Shown here in pieces: positions 1 through 7,644 of a DNA stretch of 64,000 bases (positions are counted from its first letter, which is position 1; the number at the start of each line of letters is the position of its first letter). The notes beneath the pieces are model-generated. The model was not told where the DNA came from and did not search any database. It saw only the letters and a list, made by a program, of their open reading frames with translations. The position numbers and the translations under genes were made by a program. The stretch is from WTFV01 sp965203525 (lineage in GTDB: Bacteria > Acidobacteriota > Vicinamibacteria > Vicinamibacterales > UBA8438): assembly GCA_965203525.1 (NCBI GenBank), contig OZ241898.1:1240001-1304000 (forward strand), in the 5' to 3' direction.

Positions 1-158
1 TGGTGCGGAGTCAGGTCTACGGCGTGGACACCGCGGGGATGGTGGGAACGGTGGGCGAAGCGGCGCTCCTTCTGGCGGCGGTCGGCCTGCTGGCGATCGG
101 TCTTCCGGCGCGGCGCGCCATGCGCGTCGACCCCGCCGTCGCGTTGCGCCCCGAATGA
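1..158 (+). CDS. C-terminal end of an FtsX/MacB-type ABC permease (ADOP-like), partial
   Basis: Only the last 51 codons are inside the window. The frame enters at base 3 and stops at TGA 156-158. The visible tail has one hydrophobic segment rich in Ala, Leu and Val, followed by the short basic end LPARRAMRVDPAVALRPE. This combination is the usual cytoplasmic end of FtsX/MacB-like permeases and of the duplicated permeases (ADOP) abundant in Acidobacteriota. It would act in the inner membrane with an ATPase that is not visible here. The assignment rests on the tail only, so the substrate and the full domain layout cannot be given. Confidence 0.75.
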   Translation, partial: VRSQVYGVDTAGMVGTVGEAALLLAAVGLLAIGLPARRAMRVDPAVALRPE

Positions 159-205
159 AGCAGGGCCGGAGGTCCGCGAAAAGGACGCCTGCCCGTTCCC
201 GCGCC

Positions 206-233
206 TTGCCGTTCGCGGCGGCGGGTGTAGAAT
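206..233 (+). promoter_or_regulatory. Candidate sigma70-type promoter for the 295-1041 gene
   Basis: A -35-like TTGCCG at 206-211 is separated by 16 bp from a -10-like TAGAAT at 228-233, which is directly preceded by TG. The next start codon downstream is at 268 (GTG) or 295 (ATG). The hexamers are imperfect, so this is a moderate call. Confidence 0.4.
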
Positions 234-294
234 CCAGGCAGCCGGCGCGGGTGCGCGCCCGGCGCGGGTGACCGGGGACGAAAGGCCGAGAACC

Positions 295-1041
295 ATGACG
301 CAGACGAGCAACGGGAAGTCGACGGGGCGCCTGGCCGGGCTGGCCGCGTGCGCGGCGCTGGCGTGGGGCATGGCCGGCGCGCCGCTGCAGGCGCAGGACG
401 GGGCGGAGGAGATCCCGCTCGCGGGCATCTGGGACGGCGGCGGCCGGGTCCGTCCGGTGAACGGGCCGAACATGCCGTGGGTGCGCGGGGAGAACTTCCC
501 GGTGCTGAACGAGCGCGCCCTCGCCTACCAGGAAGTGTTCGACGAGGCGATCGCGGCCAAGTACGACTGCGTGCCGTCGACGCCGCCGGCGCTGCAGTAC
601 GACCCCTACATGATGGAGGTCGTGCAGTGGCCGGACCGCGTCCTGTTCCGCTACGAGAAGGACGATCAGCTCCGGACCGTCTGGCTCGACGGACGCGAGC
701 CGACGCCGATGGACTACAGCCTGCAGGGCGTGTCGGTCGGGCGCTACGAGGACGGCGCGCTGCACGTCACCACGACCCACTACACGTTCGACGTCACCGG
801 CTTCGACGACTACAACGGCATCCCGTCGTCGCAGCTCAAGAAGGTGACCGAGCGCTACTGGCGCGAGGGCGACGAGCTGAAGGCCACGGTGACCGTCGAG
901 GACGAGCTCTTCCTGCGCGAGCCGGCGTCCTACACGACGCGCTGGCTGCCCGCCCCGGAAGGCTACAAGCTGCAGTCCTACGGCTGCGACCCGGACGTGG
1001 CGCGGATGCCCGTGAAGTTCATGGTGCCGAAGTATCGGTAG
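295..1041 (+). CDS. Secreted protein of unknown function
   Basis: The product is 248 aa. A signal peptide covers about residues 1-33 (basic start, then a hydrophobic stretch ending in LQAQ), so the mature protein is exported. I do not recognise a domain. The mature part is rich in Tyr, Trp and Asp/Glu and has two isolated cysteines (in YDCVPS and YGCDPD) that could form a disulfide. ATG 295 was preferred to an in-frame GTG at 268 because it begins directly before the signal peptide; neither has a strong Shine-Dalgarno. A DUF6152 gene follows 120 bp downstream on the same strand, a combination that suggests a shared periplasmic role but does not show which one. Confidence 0.8.
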   Translation: MTQTSNGKSTGRLAGLAACAALAWGMAGAPLQAQDGAEEIPLAGIWDGGGRVRPVNGPNMPWVRGENFPVLNERALAYQEVFDEAIAAKYDCVPSTPPALQYDPYMMEVVQWPDRVLFRYEKDDQLRTVWLDGREPTPMDYSLQGVSVGRYEDGALHVTTTHYTFDVTGFDDYNGIPSSQLKKVTERYWREGDELKATVTVEDELFLREPASYTTRWLPAPEGYKLQSYGCDPDVARMPVKFMVPKYR

Positions 1042-1161
1042 CAGGTCGGGACGCCGGGCGCCTCGCCGGGAGTGCGCCGCGCGCCCGGCGCTTGCCGGGC
1101 GGGACCGGCGCGTCCGGCACGTGCGAAGTTGCCTGGAAACGCGCGGAAGGAGGGTAGGTCG

Positions 1162-1557
1162 GTGAGAATCCTGCTTTGGACGGCGGCGGCGCTGGCGGCG
1201 GCCGCGGCAACGGCCGTGTGGACCGGTGCGCCGGCGGACGCGCACCACGCGAGCGCCCCGTTCTACGACAACACGAAGAGCGTCGAGGCGGAAGGCGTCG
1301 TGACGCGGTTCCTCTTCCGCAACCCCCACTCGTTCCTCTTCCTGGACGGCGAGGACGAGAGCGGCGAGACGATCAACTGGGAGGTCGAGATGGGGACCGC
1401 CGTCTCGATGAGCCGCCGCGGCTGGACGCCCGACACCATCCAGGTCGGCGACCGCATCCGCGTCGTCGGCCAGCCGTCGCGCGCCCCCGGCACGCACGGC
1501 ATCTGCTGCGCCGAGATCACGCGCCCCGACGGCGGCCCGATCCGCCCGGGGGACTAG
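1162..1557 (+). CDS. DUF6152 family secreted protein
   Basis: The product is 131 aa and starts at GTG 1162, preceded by a good Shine-Dalgarno (AAGGAGG at 1147-1153). Residues 1-27 form a signal peptide ending near ADAHH. The mature region has the features typical of DUF6152: an early His-His after the signal, a VEAEGVVTRFLFRNPHS segment, an acidic stretch, and a C-terminal VGDRIRVVGQPSR part. The fold is expected to be a small periplasmic beta-barrel, and no biochemical role is established for the family. Its last codons and stop are duplicated immediately downstream (1572-1600). Confidence 0.85.
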   Translation: MRILLWTAAALAAAAATAVWTGAPADAHHASAPFYDNTKSVEAEGVVTRFLFRNPHSFLFLDGEDESGETINWEVEMGTAVSMSRRGWTPDTIQVGDRIRVVGQPSRAPGTHGICCAEITRPDGGPIRPGD

Positions 1558-1600
1558 CCGCCGCCGCGGGCCCGCCCGGGGGACTAGCCGCCGCCGCGGG
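1542..1600. repeat. Tandem duplication of the DUF6152 gene end (2 x 29 bp, offset 30)
   Basis: Bases 1542-1570 and 1572-1600 are identical. The first copy spans the last codons and TAG stop of the DUF6152 gene; the second is intergenic. It is one of the gene-end duplications described under findings. Confidence 0.9.
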
Positions 1601-1615
1601 CGTGTCCGGCGGGAG

Positions 1616-2188
1616 TCACTGGTTCCCCGGCGCCGCCGGCCGCGGGTCGGCGTGGCCGGGGTACCAGTAGCGGGCGTGGCAGTTCTCGCAGGCGAGGTCG
1701 AGCTCGGTCCCGGCCACCAGCAGCGCGTCCACGTCGCGCGCTTCCACGGCGTCGAGCACCACGGCGCCGGTCGCGCGCATCCCCCGGGCCGTCTCCACCC
1801 AGCCGTCCCAGTCCTCTGCGACGAGCTCCTGGATGGCTTCCGGATGGAGATCGATCCCCGGCAGCTCGGATCGCGACTCCCGTGCCGCGATCCGGCGCCC
1901 CTCGATCAGCAGCAGGTTCGCCGCCTCGGCCAGCGTCAGCGCGTGGCCGCGCAGCCGGAGCCAGTCCCCCTCGGTCTCCGGCCGGGTCTCCACGATGCCG
2001 TCCGCGGTCGCCTCGGTGACCACCGCGTCCCAGACCGCGTCGGCGGCCGGATCGATCATCGACCGCATCAGCTCTTCGACGGTCGCGGCCGGTCGCATGC
2101 CGGCCGCCGGATCGTTCGCGCAGGCGGCGACGCCGGCCGCCAGGACCGCCGCCGCGAACGTCCTCCCGCGCGGCGTGGCCGTCGTCAC
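1616..2188 (-). CDS. Lipoprotein c-type cytochrome-like protein
   Basis: The product is 190 aa and starts at GTG 2188, which overlaps the stop of the upstream isomerase-like gene by 4 bp (GTGA), so the two are translationally coupled. The N-terminus has a lipoprotein signal with a Cys at the end of GVAAC (about residue 20). Near the C-terminus (about residues 170-174) lies one CENCH haem-binding motif. The central part is helical and charged, as in soluble cytochromes of the c'/c-556 type, where the CxxCH also lies near the C-terminus. A role as membrane-tethered periplasmic electron carrier is inferred from these features only. Confidence 0.75.
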   Translation of the reverse strand: MTTATPRGRTFAAAVLAAGVAACANDPAAGMRPAATVEELMRSMIDPAADAVWDAVVTEATADGIVETRPETEGDWLRLRGHALTLAEAANLLLIEGRRIAARESRSELPGIDLHPEAIQELVAEDWDGWVETARGMRATGAVVLDAVEARDVDALLVAGTELDLACENCHARYWYPGHADPRPAAPGNQ

Positions 2189-3102
2189 CGGTCCTGCAGT
2201 ACCTGCGCCTCGCGCATGACCGCCTCGCACTTCCCGCGGATTTCCTCGGCGACCGCGAACGGGTCTCCCTGCTGGTACTCCGCCCGGAACAGCTCGACCG
2301 ACAGCGCGCCGGTGAACTCCTTCTCGGCCAGCTTGCGGAGAATCCGCACCACCGGCGCGATGCCGTCGCCCGGAATCAGCCGCGAGTCGTTGTCGATCAG
2401 CTCGCGCGGGGTGTCCAGCAGGTCCTGGAAGTGCGCGTGGGCGAGCTCGCCCGGCTCGAGCAGGTCGAGGTCCTCGAACTTGCCCAGGCCCGACCAGAAG
2501 TGGAAGAAGTCGAGCATCGGCCGCACGGCGGGGTGCGCCGCCGCCCGGATCACCTGCAGCGACGAGGTCAGCGTGGCCAGGTGCGTCGACGTGCGGGTGA
2601 ATTCGATCATCGCGGTCAGGCCGTACTCGGCCGCGACGTCGCCCGCCTCGCGGATGCAGTCCGGCGTCGCCGCGAAGTCGTCGGCGGTGACCGGCCGGCG
2701 GGTGACCGACGGCGAGTAGATCCTCCGCAGGCCGAGGTCGGCGAACTGATCGCAGCCGCGCCGCCACGCCTCCAGCGACTCCGCCCGCGCCGGGCCCGGC
2801 AGCCAGATGTCCTGCAGCACCACCGCCGCGGACACCGGCGTCAGGTCCAGGTCTTCGAGCAGCCGCCGCGCCGCCGGCAGCGTGTCGTTCCGGAGGAACT
2901 CCGCCAGCTGCGGCGCGCCGAGCTCGACGTAGCGGATGCCGGCCCGCGACCAGCCTTCGAGCGCCCCGCGGAAGCCGGCGCCGCTCGACGTGTTCTGGTG
3001 CATCGCAAGCAGCATCCTGCCCGGCGCGGCGGACTGCGCGGCGGCGGCCCGGGCCAGCGAAGCGGCCAGGGGGGTCAGCAGCAACGTTCTTCTCGTCATC
3101 AT
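2185..3102 (-). CDS. Sugar phosphate isomerase/epimerase family protein (xylose isomerase-like TIM barrel), exported
   Basis: The product is 305 aa. It begins MMTRRTLLLTPLAASLARA, a twin-arginine-like or Sec signal with two arginines just before the hydrophobic core. The remainder has the pattern of the AP-endonuclease-2/xylose isomerase-like barrel: a Glu strand (IRYVELG), an MIEF strand, MLDFFHF, a HAHFQD metal-ligand strand and a final SVELF strand. These supply the Glu, Asp and His ligands typical of the family. Substrate unknown; exported members of this family are common in Acidobacteria and Planctomycetes. ATG 3102 and ATG 3099 are both possible. The downstream cytochrome gene overlaps its stop by 4 bp. 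Confidence 0.85.
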   Translation of the reverse strand: MMTRRTLLLTPLAASLARAAAAQSAAPGRMLLAMHQNTSSGAGFRGALEGWSRAGIRYVELGAPQLAEFLRNDTLPAARRLLEDLDLTPVSAAVVLQDIWLPGPARAESLEAWRRGCDQFADLGLRRIYSPSVTRRPVTADDFAATPDCIREAGDVAAEYGLTAMIEFTRTSTHLATLTSSLQVIRAAAHPAVRPMLDFFHFWSGLGKFEDLDLLEPGELAHAHFQDLLDTPRELIDNDSRLIPGDGIAPVVRILRKLAEKEFTGALSVELFRAEYQQGDPFAVAEEIRGKCEAVMREAQVLQDR

Positions 3103-3110
3103 GGTCGCCT

Positions 3111-3138
3111 ACTATACCGCCGAACCACGCCGCCGCAA
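3111..3138 (-). promoter_or_regulatory. Promoter for the isomerase-like gene, likely leaderless
   Basis: Read on the minus strand, TTGCGG (3138-3133) is followed after 16 bp by TATAGT (3116-3111). Transcription should start about 7 bp later, next to the ATG at 3102, leaving almost no 5' leader; no Shine-Dalgarno is visible. The -35 half lies inside the first copy of a direct repeat (3127-3163). Confidence 0.5.
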
Positions 3139-3235
3139 ACGGGCCGCCGCCCGACGCCGGCGAGGACCTGACCCTGAAAGCGCGTTACGGTCCTGGTGAC
3201 GCCGCCGCAAACGGGCCGCCGCCCGCCGCCGGCGA
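3127..3235. repeat. Direct repeat pair (37 bp, offset 72) in an intergenic region
   Basis: Bases 3127-3163 and 3199-3235 match at 36 of 37 positions, separated by 35 bp of unrelated sequence. The spacer has inverted 6-bp arms (AGGACC near its start, GGTCCT near its end). The region lies upstream of the isomerase-like gene. Confidence 0.9.
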
Positions 3236-3284
3236 TGCGCCCGGCAGAGGGCGTCGGCGGTCGGCCGCGTGCGGGGAAGGGCGG

Positions 3285-4349
3285 CTAGCCGCCGGCCGGG
3301 AAGCGCACCACGGTGTTGCCGCGTCCCTCGTTCCGCTCGAACAGCTCGAACGCGGCGAGGAAGTCGTCCAGGTCGAAGACGCGGTCCGCGCGGGGCCGGA
3401 TCGCGCCGCTGGCGAGGTAGCCGACGATCTCCGCGACGTGCCGCTGGTGCGCCTCCGGATGGCGCGCGGCCCAGCCGGCCCAGATGCTGCCCAGGACGAC
3501 CGCCTCCTTGATCAGCAGCAGGCCGGGACGTATCGGCTTCTGGCCGGCCGTGAAGCCGACGAGGCAGATGCGGCCCAGGGGACGGATGACCGAGACCAGG
3601 GCCGCCTCGAACAGATCGCCCTGCACCATGTCGATCACCACGTCCACGCCGTCCGGATGGCCCAGCTCCGCCGCGGCCTGCCGGACGTCGTTCCGGAACC
3701 GCCGGTAGCTCTGCCGGTCCCGGCCGTAGCACAGCACCCGGTCGGCTCCGGCGGCGGTCGGCGGCTCCCGCTTCTCCGGCGCGCTGACGCCGGCGATCAC
3801 CTGCGCCCCCAACGCCCGGGCGAGCTCCACCGCGGCCATGCCGACGCCGCCCGACGCGCCGTCGACCAGTACCAGGCTGCCGGGGCCGGCCTCGCCCAGG
3901 ACCTTCAGCGAGTGGTAGGCGGGAAAGAAGTTGCGGCCGAGGCTGGCGCAACGCGAGAGGTCCACCCCGTCGGGCGCCCGCCACACGGACGCCGCCGGCG
4001 CCCGGACCACCTCCGCCAGGCCGCCGAGGTTCACCTGCGCGATCACCCGGTCGCCGGGCCGCACGTGATCGACGCCGGCGCCCGCCTCCAGCACCGTCCC
4101 CGCCACGTCCATGCCGGGCACGTAGGGCAGGTCCGGCTTGTGCTGGTAGAGACCCTGCGCCTGCAGCGCGTCGGGATACTGCACGCCCGCGAAGTGGGTT
4201 CGGACCAGGACGTGGCCCGCCTCGCAGACCGGAGCGGGAACCTCGTCCAGCGACAGAACGTCCCGCAACGGGTCGGGTGTCGGAACGGGTCTTCCGGCCG
4301 GATCGAGGCCGGCGTAGCGGTGGCAGCGGACGGCTTTCATCGTGTTCAT
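3285..4349 (-). CDS. MDR-family zinc-type alcohol dehydrogenase/quinone oxidoreductase-like protein
   Basis: The product is 354 aa, the usual length for medium-chain dehydrogenase/reductases. The N-terminal GroES-like part contains HFAGVQYPDALQAQG and PYVPGMDVAGTV; the Rossmann part has DGASGGVGMAAVELARALG, the NADP(H)-binding glycine loop, at about residues 155-175. The catalytic zinc Cys/His set of true alcohol dehydrogenases is not evident, which favours an NADPH:quinone oxidoreductase or enoyl reductase type of activity in the cytoplasm. ATG 4349 was chosen; an internal ATG at 4340 is an alternative, and neither has a Shine-Dalgarno. Its first codons are copied 74 bp upstream (4393-4431). 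Confidence 0.88.
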   Translation of the reverse strand: MNTMKAVRCHRYAGLDPAGRPVPTPDPLRDVLSLDEVPAPVCEAGHVLVRTHFAGVQYPDALQAQGLYQHKPDLPYVPGMDVAGTVLEAGAGVDHVRPGDRVIAQVNLGGLAEVVRAPAASVWRAPDGVDLSRCASLGRNFFPAYHSLKVLGEAGPGSLVLVDGASGGVGMAAVELARALGAQVIAGVSAPEKREPPTAAGADRVLCYGRDRQSYRRFRNDVRQAAAELGHPDGVDVVIDMVQGDLFEAALVSVIRPLGRICLVGFTAGQKPIRPGLLLIKEAVVLGSIWAGWAARHPEAHQRHVAEIVGYLASGAIRPRADRVFDLDDFLAAFELFERNEGRGNTVVRFPAGG

Positions 4350-4431
4350 GGTGATGCTTGCACGCGATTGTCCGGCGCGCCCGCCGCGGTCGGGTGGCAG
4401 CGGACGGTTTTCATCGTGCTCATGGTGATGC
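4319..4431. repeat. Direct repeat pair (39 bp, offset 74) copying the oxidoreductase gene start
   Basis: Bases 4319-4357 and 4393-4431 match at 37 of 39 positions with a 35-bp spacer. The first copy covers the start codons of the oxidoreductase gene, the second lies upstream in the intergenic region. Confidence 0.9.
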
Positions 4432-4481
4432 GGCTACACTGTACGCCATTCCGCGCCGGGATGCGGCCGGCGGGGCGCTCC

Positions 4482-4587
4482 GGGTCGCCGGGCGGCGGGT
4501 TTCCGGCTTCCTGCAAGCCGAGTCAGGCCGGACAACTCGTCGCGTCCTTCGAGGGTCGCCGGGCGGCGGGTTTCCGGCTTCCTGCAA
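4482..4587. repeat. 35-bp direct repeats in the leader of EEP copy A
   Basis: A 35-bp unit at 4482-4516 recurs at 4553-4587, and the same pair recurs in copy B at 6319-6353 and 6390-6424. The rest of 4588-4800 holds a further degenerate echo (a gtcccgcc-cgtctttccgc block twice, near 4608 and 4668). Apart from these repeats and the leader hairpin, 4432-4845 holds no gene that I can support. Confidence 0.85.
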
Positions 4588-4814
4588 TGAGGGCAACGTC
4601 CCGCCTCGTCTTTCCGCGGACAGTGATGCGCAAGTCCAGCGCCGCGGGACCGCGACTGCAAGAGGGCACGTCCCGCCCCGTCTTTCCGCACCACACTCCG
4701 CGAGCTCGCGCCACGTCCGCGCTTGTCGTGGGGCCCGCTTCCGGTCTATGCTTCGGAAACTGCTCGCGAGGTGGGCGGAGGGCAGCGGACCCCGGACGGT
4801 CCACGCAGTCGTGC

Positions 4815-4829
4815 CCGAAACCGTTTCGG
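4815..4829 (+). promoter_or_regulatory. Leader hairpin upstream of EEP copy A
   Basis: CCGAAA and TTTCGG arms enclose a 3-base loop just before the Shine-Dalgarno (GGGAGGAA) of the EEP gene. The same hairpin is conserved at 6578-6592 in front of copy B while the flanks have diverged, which suggests a function in expression. Confidence 0.5.
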
Positions 4830-4845
4830 TTCGGGAGGAAGCCGG

Positions 4846-5730
4846 ATGAGAGTGCTGACCTGGAACATGAACAAGGCGGGTATGCACGCGGACAAAAAGT
4901 GGAAGAGCTTCCTGGAGATGAAGCCCGACGTCGCCATGCTCCAGGAAGTCAACGGCGTGCCCGGGTGCATTTCAGAACGCTATCACGTCGAACACGTGAA
5001 GGCATCCTGGCTTGGCGGCGGCAAGGCCAAGTTCGGTACCGCCGTGCTCGCTCGCAGGGAAACCGACTGGAAGATAGGATCGGAAGTGACGTGGAAGTCC
5101 GAACATGACTGGGTCAACAGGATCCAGGAGCGCTTTCCCGGGTGGCTGGTCGGACGTCAGGTCGAGAACGGATCGGGCGACCGCTACATGGCGGTGTCCG
5201 TGCATTCGCCGTTCTGGCCTGTCTGGTGCGGGGAGTGCAAGGAGTACGAGAAGGGAAGGTCGGCATCCTGCAAGTTCCCGGCGCTCTGCGAGATACTCGA
5301 CGGCGTCGACATCACGCCTGTGAAGCTCAGGCACAAGCCGAAGCCGTGGCTGTGGTTCACGGAGATCCTGTGGTCGCTGCTCAAGGGCGCGGCGACAGGC
5401 GACGGCGTCAGCAAGTGGATCGTCGCCGGCGACTTCAACAGTTCGAGGTTGTTCGACAAGCCCAAGAACAACGGCAACGGAGAGATCATCGCCAGGCTCA
5501 ACGCCCTGGGGCTGCTCGACTGCGTCTTCCAGTACCACGGCGAGCGCGAACCCACGTTTTGGCAATTTGCCATGAAGGCGAAGAATTACCCACCCGCACA
5601 CCAGCTTGACTACGTGTACGTGAGCGCACCGGTACTCGCCCGATTGCGCGACGTCGCCCTGGGAGGCGGCCTGCCGGAAAAGGACAAGTGGAGGAGCGAC
5701 CACCTTCCCGTCGTGTGCGACTTCCGGTGA
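4846..5730 (+). CDS. Endonuclease/exonuclease/phosphatase (EEP) family protein, copy A
   Basis: The product is 294 aa and starts at ATG 4846 behind a GGGAGGAA ribosome site. It has all the EEP active-site signatures in order: TWNMN near the start (Asn), MLQEVNG (Glu, metal ligand) at about residue 33, AVSVHSP, AGDFNSS (Asp/Asn) at about residue 195, QLDYVYVS, and WRSDHLPVV (Asp-His) at the end. It should be a metal-dependent phosphodiesterase or nuclease; the substrate is unknown. No signal peptide is present, so it is cytoplasmic. Its GC looks lower than that of the flanking genes. The protein is clearly paralogous to the one at 6609-7511. Confidence 0.88.
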   Translation: MRVLTWNMNKAGMHADKKWKSFLEMKPDVAMLQEVNGVPGCISERYHVEHVKASWLGGGKAKFGTAVLARRETDWKIGSEVTWKSEHDWVNRIQERFPGWLVGRQVENGSGDRYMAVSVHSPFWPVWCGECKEYEKGRSASCKFPALCEILDGVDITPVKLRHKPKPWLWFTEILWSLLKGAATGDGVSKWIVAGDFNSSRLFDKPKNNGNGEIIARLNALGLLDCVFQYHGEREPTFWQFAMKAKNYPPAHQLDYVYVSAPVLARLRDVALGGGLPEKDKWRSDHLPVVCDFR

Positions 5731-5740
5731 GCCGGCGCCG

Positions 5741-5935
5741 TCACTCGTTCTGTCGCTCGATTTCCGCGCGCAGCGCCGCCAGCGCCTGCCGCGAGCGGGG
5801 GCGCAGGGCGAGCGGCGCCGGACGCTTTCGCGCGGCCGGCGGCCCGCCGTCCTCGAGATCGATGCCGAAGATGCCTCCAGGTCGTCGTCCGCCAGGGTGT
5901 CGGCCGTCGCCGCGCCCGCGGCGGCGCCTCGCGGA
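5741..5935 (-). pseudogene. Remnant of the 3' end of a SWIM/HTH protein gene
   Basis: The minus-strand reading ends in RSRQALAALRAEIERQNE, almost identical to the last residues of the intact SWIM protein at 7590-8657. Upstream it keeps the IFGIDL and ARKRPA segments, but the whole HTH-coding part between them is deleted and the frame is shifted just before IFGID. No start or SWIM motif remains. It is the decayed tail created by the segmental duplication. Confidence 0.8.
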
Positions 5936-6104
5936 CCGGGGCAGGATGTGGCCGGCGGGTCCCGTCGGGTTCAAGTGGGCTTCGGAACCGCGTGCGGCGT
6001 CCGCGGCATCGTTCATTCCGCGCCCGTCGCCTTCCTGACGGATGTCGGCAAACATCACTGAACAGTGCCCGGAGGTCCGGCGGACAAGGGATTCGGTGGC
6101 GCGG

Positions 6105-6230
6105 TCACCGGCGGTCGGCCGGCCGCAGCAGGTCGCCGGCGGGCAGGTCGGCGGCGTCGCGCTCGACGACGCCGCGGAGGAACCGGCCGGCCGCGGTCTT
6201 CTCGACCCGGAACGCGCGAAACGACGTCAT
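6105..6230 (-). pseudogene. N-terminal fragment resembling YhdH/YhfP-type quinone oxidoreductase
   Basis: A 41-codon reading from ATG 6230 begins TSFRAFRVEKTAAGRFLRG and continues RDAADLPAGDLLR before stopping. This matches the conserved first 40 residues of acrylyl-CoA reductase/YhdH-like MDR proteins, but the remaining roughly 280 residues are absent. It lies between the two copies of the duplicated segment, in a region (5936-6274) that otherwise holds nothing recognisable. Confidence 0.55.
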
Positions 6231-6318
6231 CGCGACTCCTTGCGCACGCCAGCGGGATCCCGATACCGTCCGATACTGTACGCCATTCCGCGCCGGGATG
6301 CGGCCGGCGGGGCGCTCC

Positions 6319-6424
6319 GGGTCGCCGGGCGGCGGGTTTCCGGCTTCCTGCAAGCCGAGTCAGGCCGGACAACTCGTCGCGCCCTTCGAGGGCCGCCGGG
6401 CGGCGGGTTTCCGGCTTCCTGCAA
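6319..6424. repeat. 35-bp direct repeats in the leader of EEP copy B
   Basis: Units at 6319-6353 and 6390-6424 correspond to 4482-4516 and 4553-4587. The offset of 71 bp is the same as in copy A, so this repeat pair existed before the segment was duplicated. Confidence 0.85.
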
Positions 6425-6577
6425 GAGGGCACCGTCCCGCCTCGTCTTTCCGCGCCATCTCCGCGAGCTCGCGTCGCGTCCGCGTTTGCCGTGGGGGCCG
6501 CTTCCGGTCTATGCTTCGGAAACTGCTCGCGAGGTGGGCGGAGGGTAGCGGCCCCCGGACAGTCCACGCAGTCGTGA

Positions 6578-6592
6578 CCGAAACCGTTTCGG
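6578..6592 (+). promoter_or_regulatory. Leader hairpin upstream of EEP copy B
   Basis: It has the same CCGAAA/TTTCGG hairpin as at 4815-4829, directly ahead of the ribosome site of the EEP gene. Confidence 0.5.
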
Positions 6593-6608
6593 TTCGGGAG
6601 GAAGCTGG

Positions 6609-7511
6609 ATGAAAGTGCTGACCTGGAACATGAACAAGGCGTCCTCCTCGCCATGGGCCAAATCGTCGGCCAAAAAGTGGGAGAGCTTCCTGGAGATGAA
6701 GCCCGACGTCGCCATGCTCCAGGAAGTCAACGGCGTGCCGGATGCCGTTTCAGAAAGCTATCACGTCGGATACGTGAAGGCATCCTTTCTCGGCGGCTAC
6801 GAGGCCAAGTTCGGTACCGCCGTGCTCACAAGGAAATCCGACTGGACGATGGGCTCGGAAGTGGCGTGGAACTCCGAACATGACTGGGTCAACAGGATCC
6901 AGAAGCGGTTTCCCGGGTGGCTGGTCGGACGTCAGGTCGAGCACAGGTCGGGCGACCGCTACATGGCGGTGTCCGTTCATTCGCCGGCCTGGCCTGTCTG
7001 GTGGTGCAGCAAGGAGTGCGAGGAGGAGGGAAAGTCGGCGTCCTGCAAGCTGCCGGAGATCTGCGAGATACTCGACGGCGTCGACGTCACACCTGTGAAG
7101 CTCGAAGCGAAATGGCAGCGTTGGCTGTGGTTCACGGAAATCCTGTGGTCGCTGCTCAAGGGAGCGACGGCAGGCGACGGCGCCAGCAAGTGGATCGTCG
7201 CCGGCGACTTCAACAGTTCGGTACTTTTCGACAAGCCCAGGAACAAGGGCAACGGAGAGATCATCGACAGGCTCAACGCCCTGGGACTGTTCGACTGCGT
7301 CTTCCGGCACCACCGCAAGCACGAACCTACATACCGGGCATTTCGGGGGCGGAAGCGGAAGCCGCCGCAGCCACCCGTACACCAGCTTGACTACGTGTAC
7401 GTGAGCGCGCCGGTACTCGCCCGACTGAGCGGCGTCGCCCTGGGAGGCGGCCTGCCGGAAAAGGACAAGTGGAGGAGCGACCACCTTCCCGTCGTGTGCG
7501 ACTTCCGGTGA
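6609..7511 (+). CDS. Endonuclease/exonuclease/phosphatase (EEP) family protein, copy B
   Basis: The product is 300 aa and starts at ATG 6609 behind GGGAGGAA. It keeps every EEP signature seen in copy A: TWNMN, MLQEVNG, AVSVHSP, AGDFNSS, QLDYVYVS and WRSDHLPVV, so both copies are expected to be catalytically competent metal-dependent phosphoesterases. Compared with copy A it has an insertion after residue 10 (SSSPWAKS) and a longer basic loop before QLDYV (GRKRKPPQPP). Retention of intact active sites in both diverged copies suggests both are still selected. Substrate and partner are unknown; the gene converges on the SWIM/SNF2 operon. Confidence 0.88.
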   Translation: MKVLTWNMNKASSSPWAKSSAKKWESFLEMKPDVAMLQEVNGVPDAVSESYHVGYVKASFLGGYEAKFGTAVLTRKSDWTMGSEVAWNSEHDWVNRIQKRFPGWLVGRQVEHRSGDRYMAVSVHSPAWPVWWCSKECEEEGKSASCKLPEICEILDGVDVTPVKLEAKWQRWLWFTEILWSLLKGATAGDGASKWIVAGDFNSSVLFDKPRNKGNGEIIDRLNALGLFDCVFRHHRKHEPTYRAFRGRKRKPPQPPVHQLDYVYVSAPVLARLSGVALGGGLPEKDKWRSDHLPVVCDFR

Positions 7512-7644
7512 GCCGGCGCCGTCACTCGTCCTGTCGCTCGATCTCCGCGCGCAACGCCGCCAGCGCCTGCCGCCGATGAGTCGGCGCCGTCATTCGTCCT
7601 GTCGCTCGATCTCCGCGCGCAACGCCGCCAACGCCTGACGCGAG
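7509..7644. repeat. Tandem duplication (2 x 68 bp) at the convergent EEP/SWIM gene ends
   Basis: Bases 7509-7576 and 7577-7644 are near-identical and directly adjacent. The unit contains the 3' end of the SWIM gene including its stop (TCA at 7590-7592 on the plus strand), so a second, untranslated copy of the gene end sits between the two convergent genes. Confidence 0.9.

Larger units (their letters stand above)
4438..5935. repeat. Segmental duplication, copy A (leader + EEP gene + SWIM gene 3' remnant)
   Basis: Sequence from 4438 onward matches that from 6275 onward (offset about 1837 bp). The match includes the repeat-rich leader, the whole EEP-family gene and the start of the convergent SWIM zinc-finger gene end, until about 5935 where similarity fades. 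Copy A is the more decayed at its SWIM end. It is a diverged tandem duplication rather than a recent one, because many coding differences have accumulated. Confidence 0.85.

Noticed and set aside
1083..1102. Terminator hairpin between the first two secreted-protein genes
   Set aside because: GCCCGG/CCGGGC arms are present but short, without a T run, and the sequence is so GC-rich that such arms are expected by chance.
3127..3235. CRISPR array
   Set aside because: Only two repeat copies occur, each pair in the window has a different sequence, and no cas gene is in the window; kept as a repeat pair with the integration idea listed as a hypothesis.
4420..4887. Minus-strand frame with repeated PETRRPA and NPPPGDP units
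   Set aside because: It is a translation of the 35-bp leader repeats and lies antisense to the EEP gene start; nothing supports expression.
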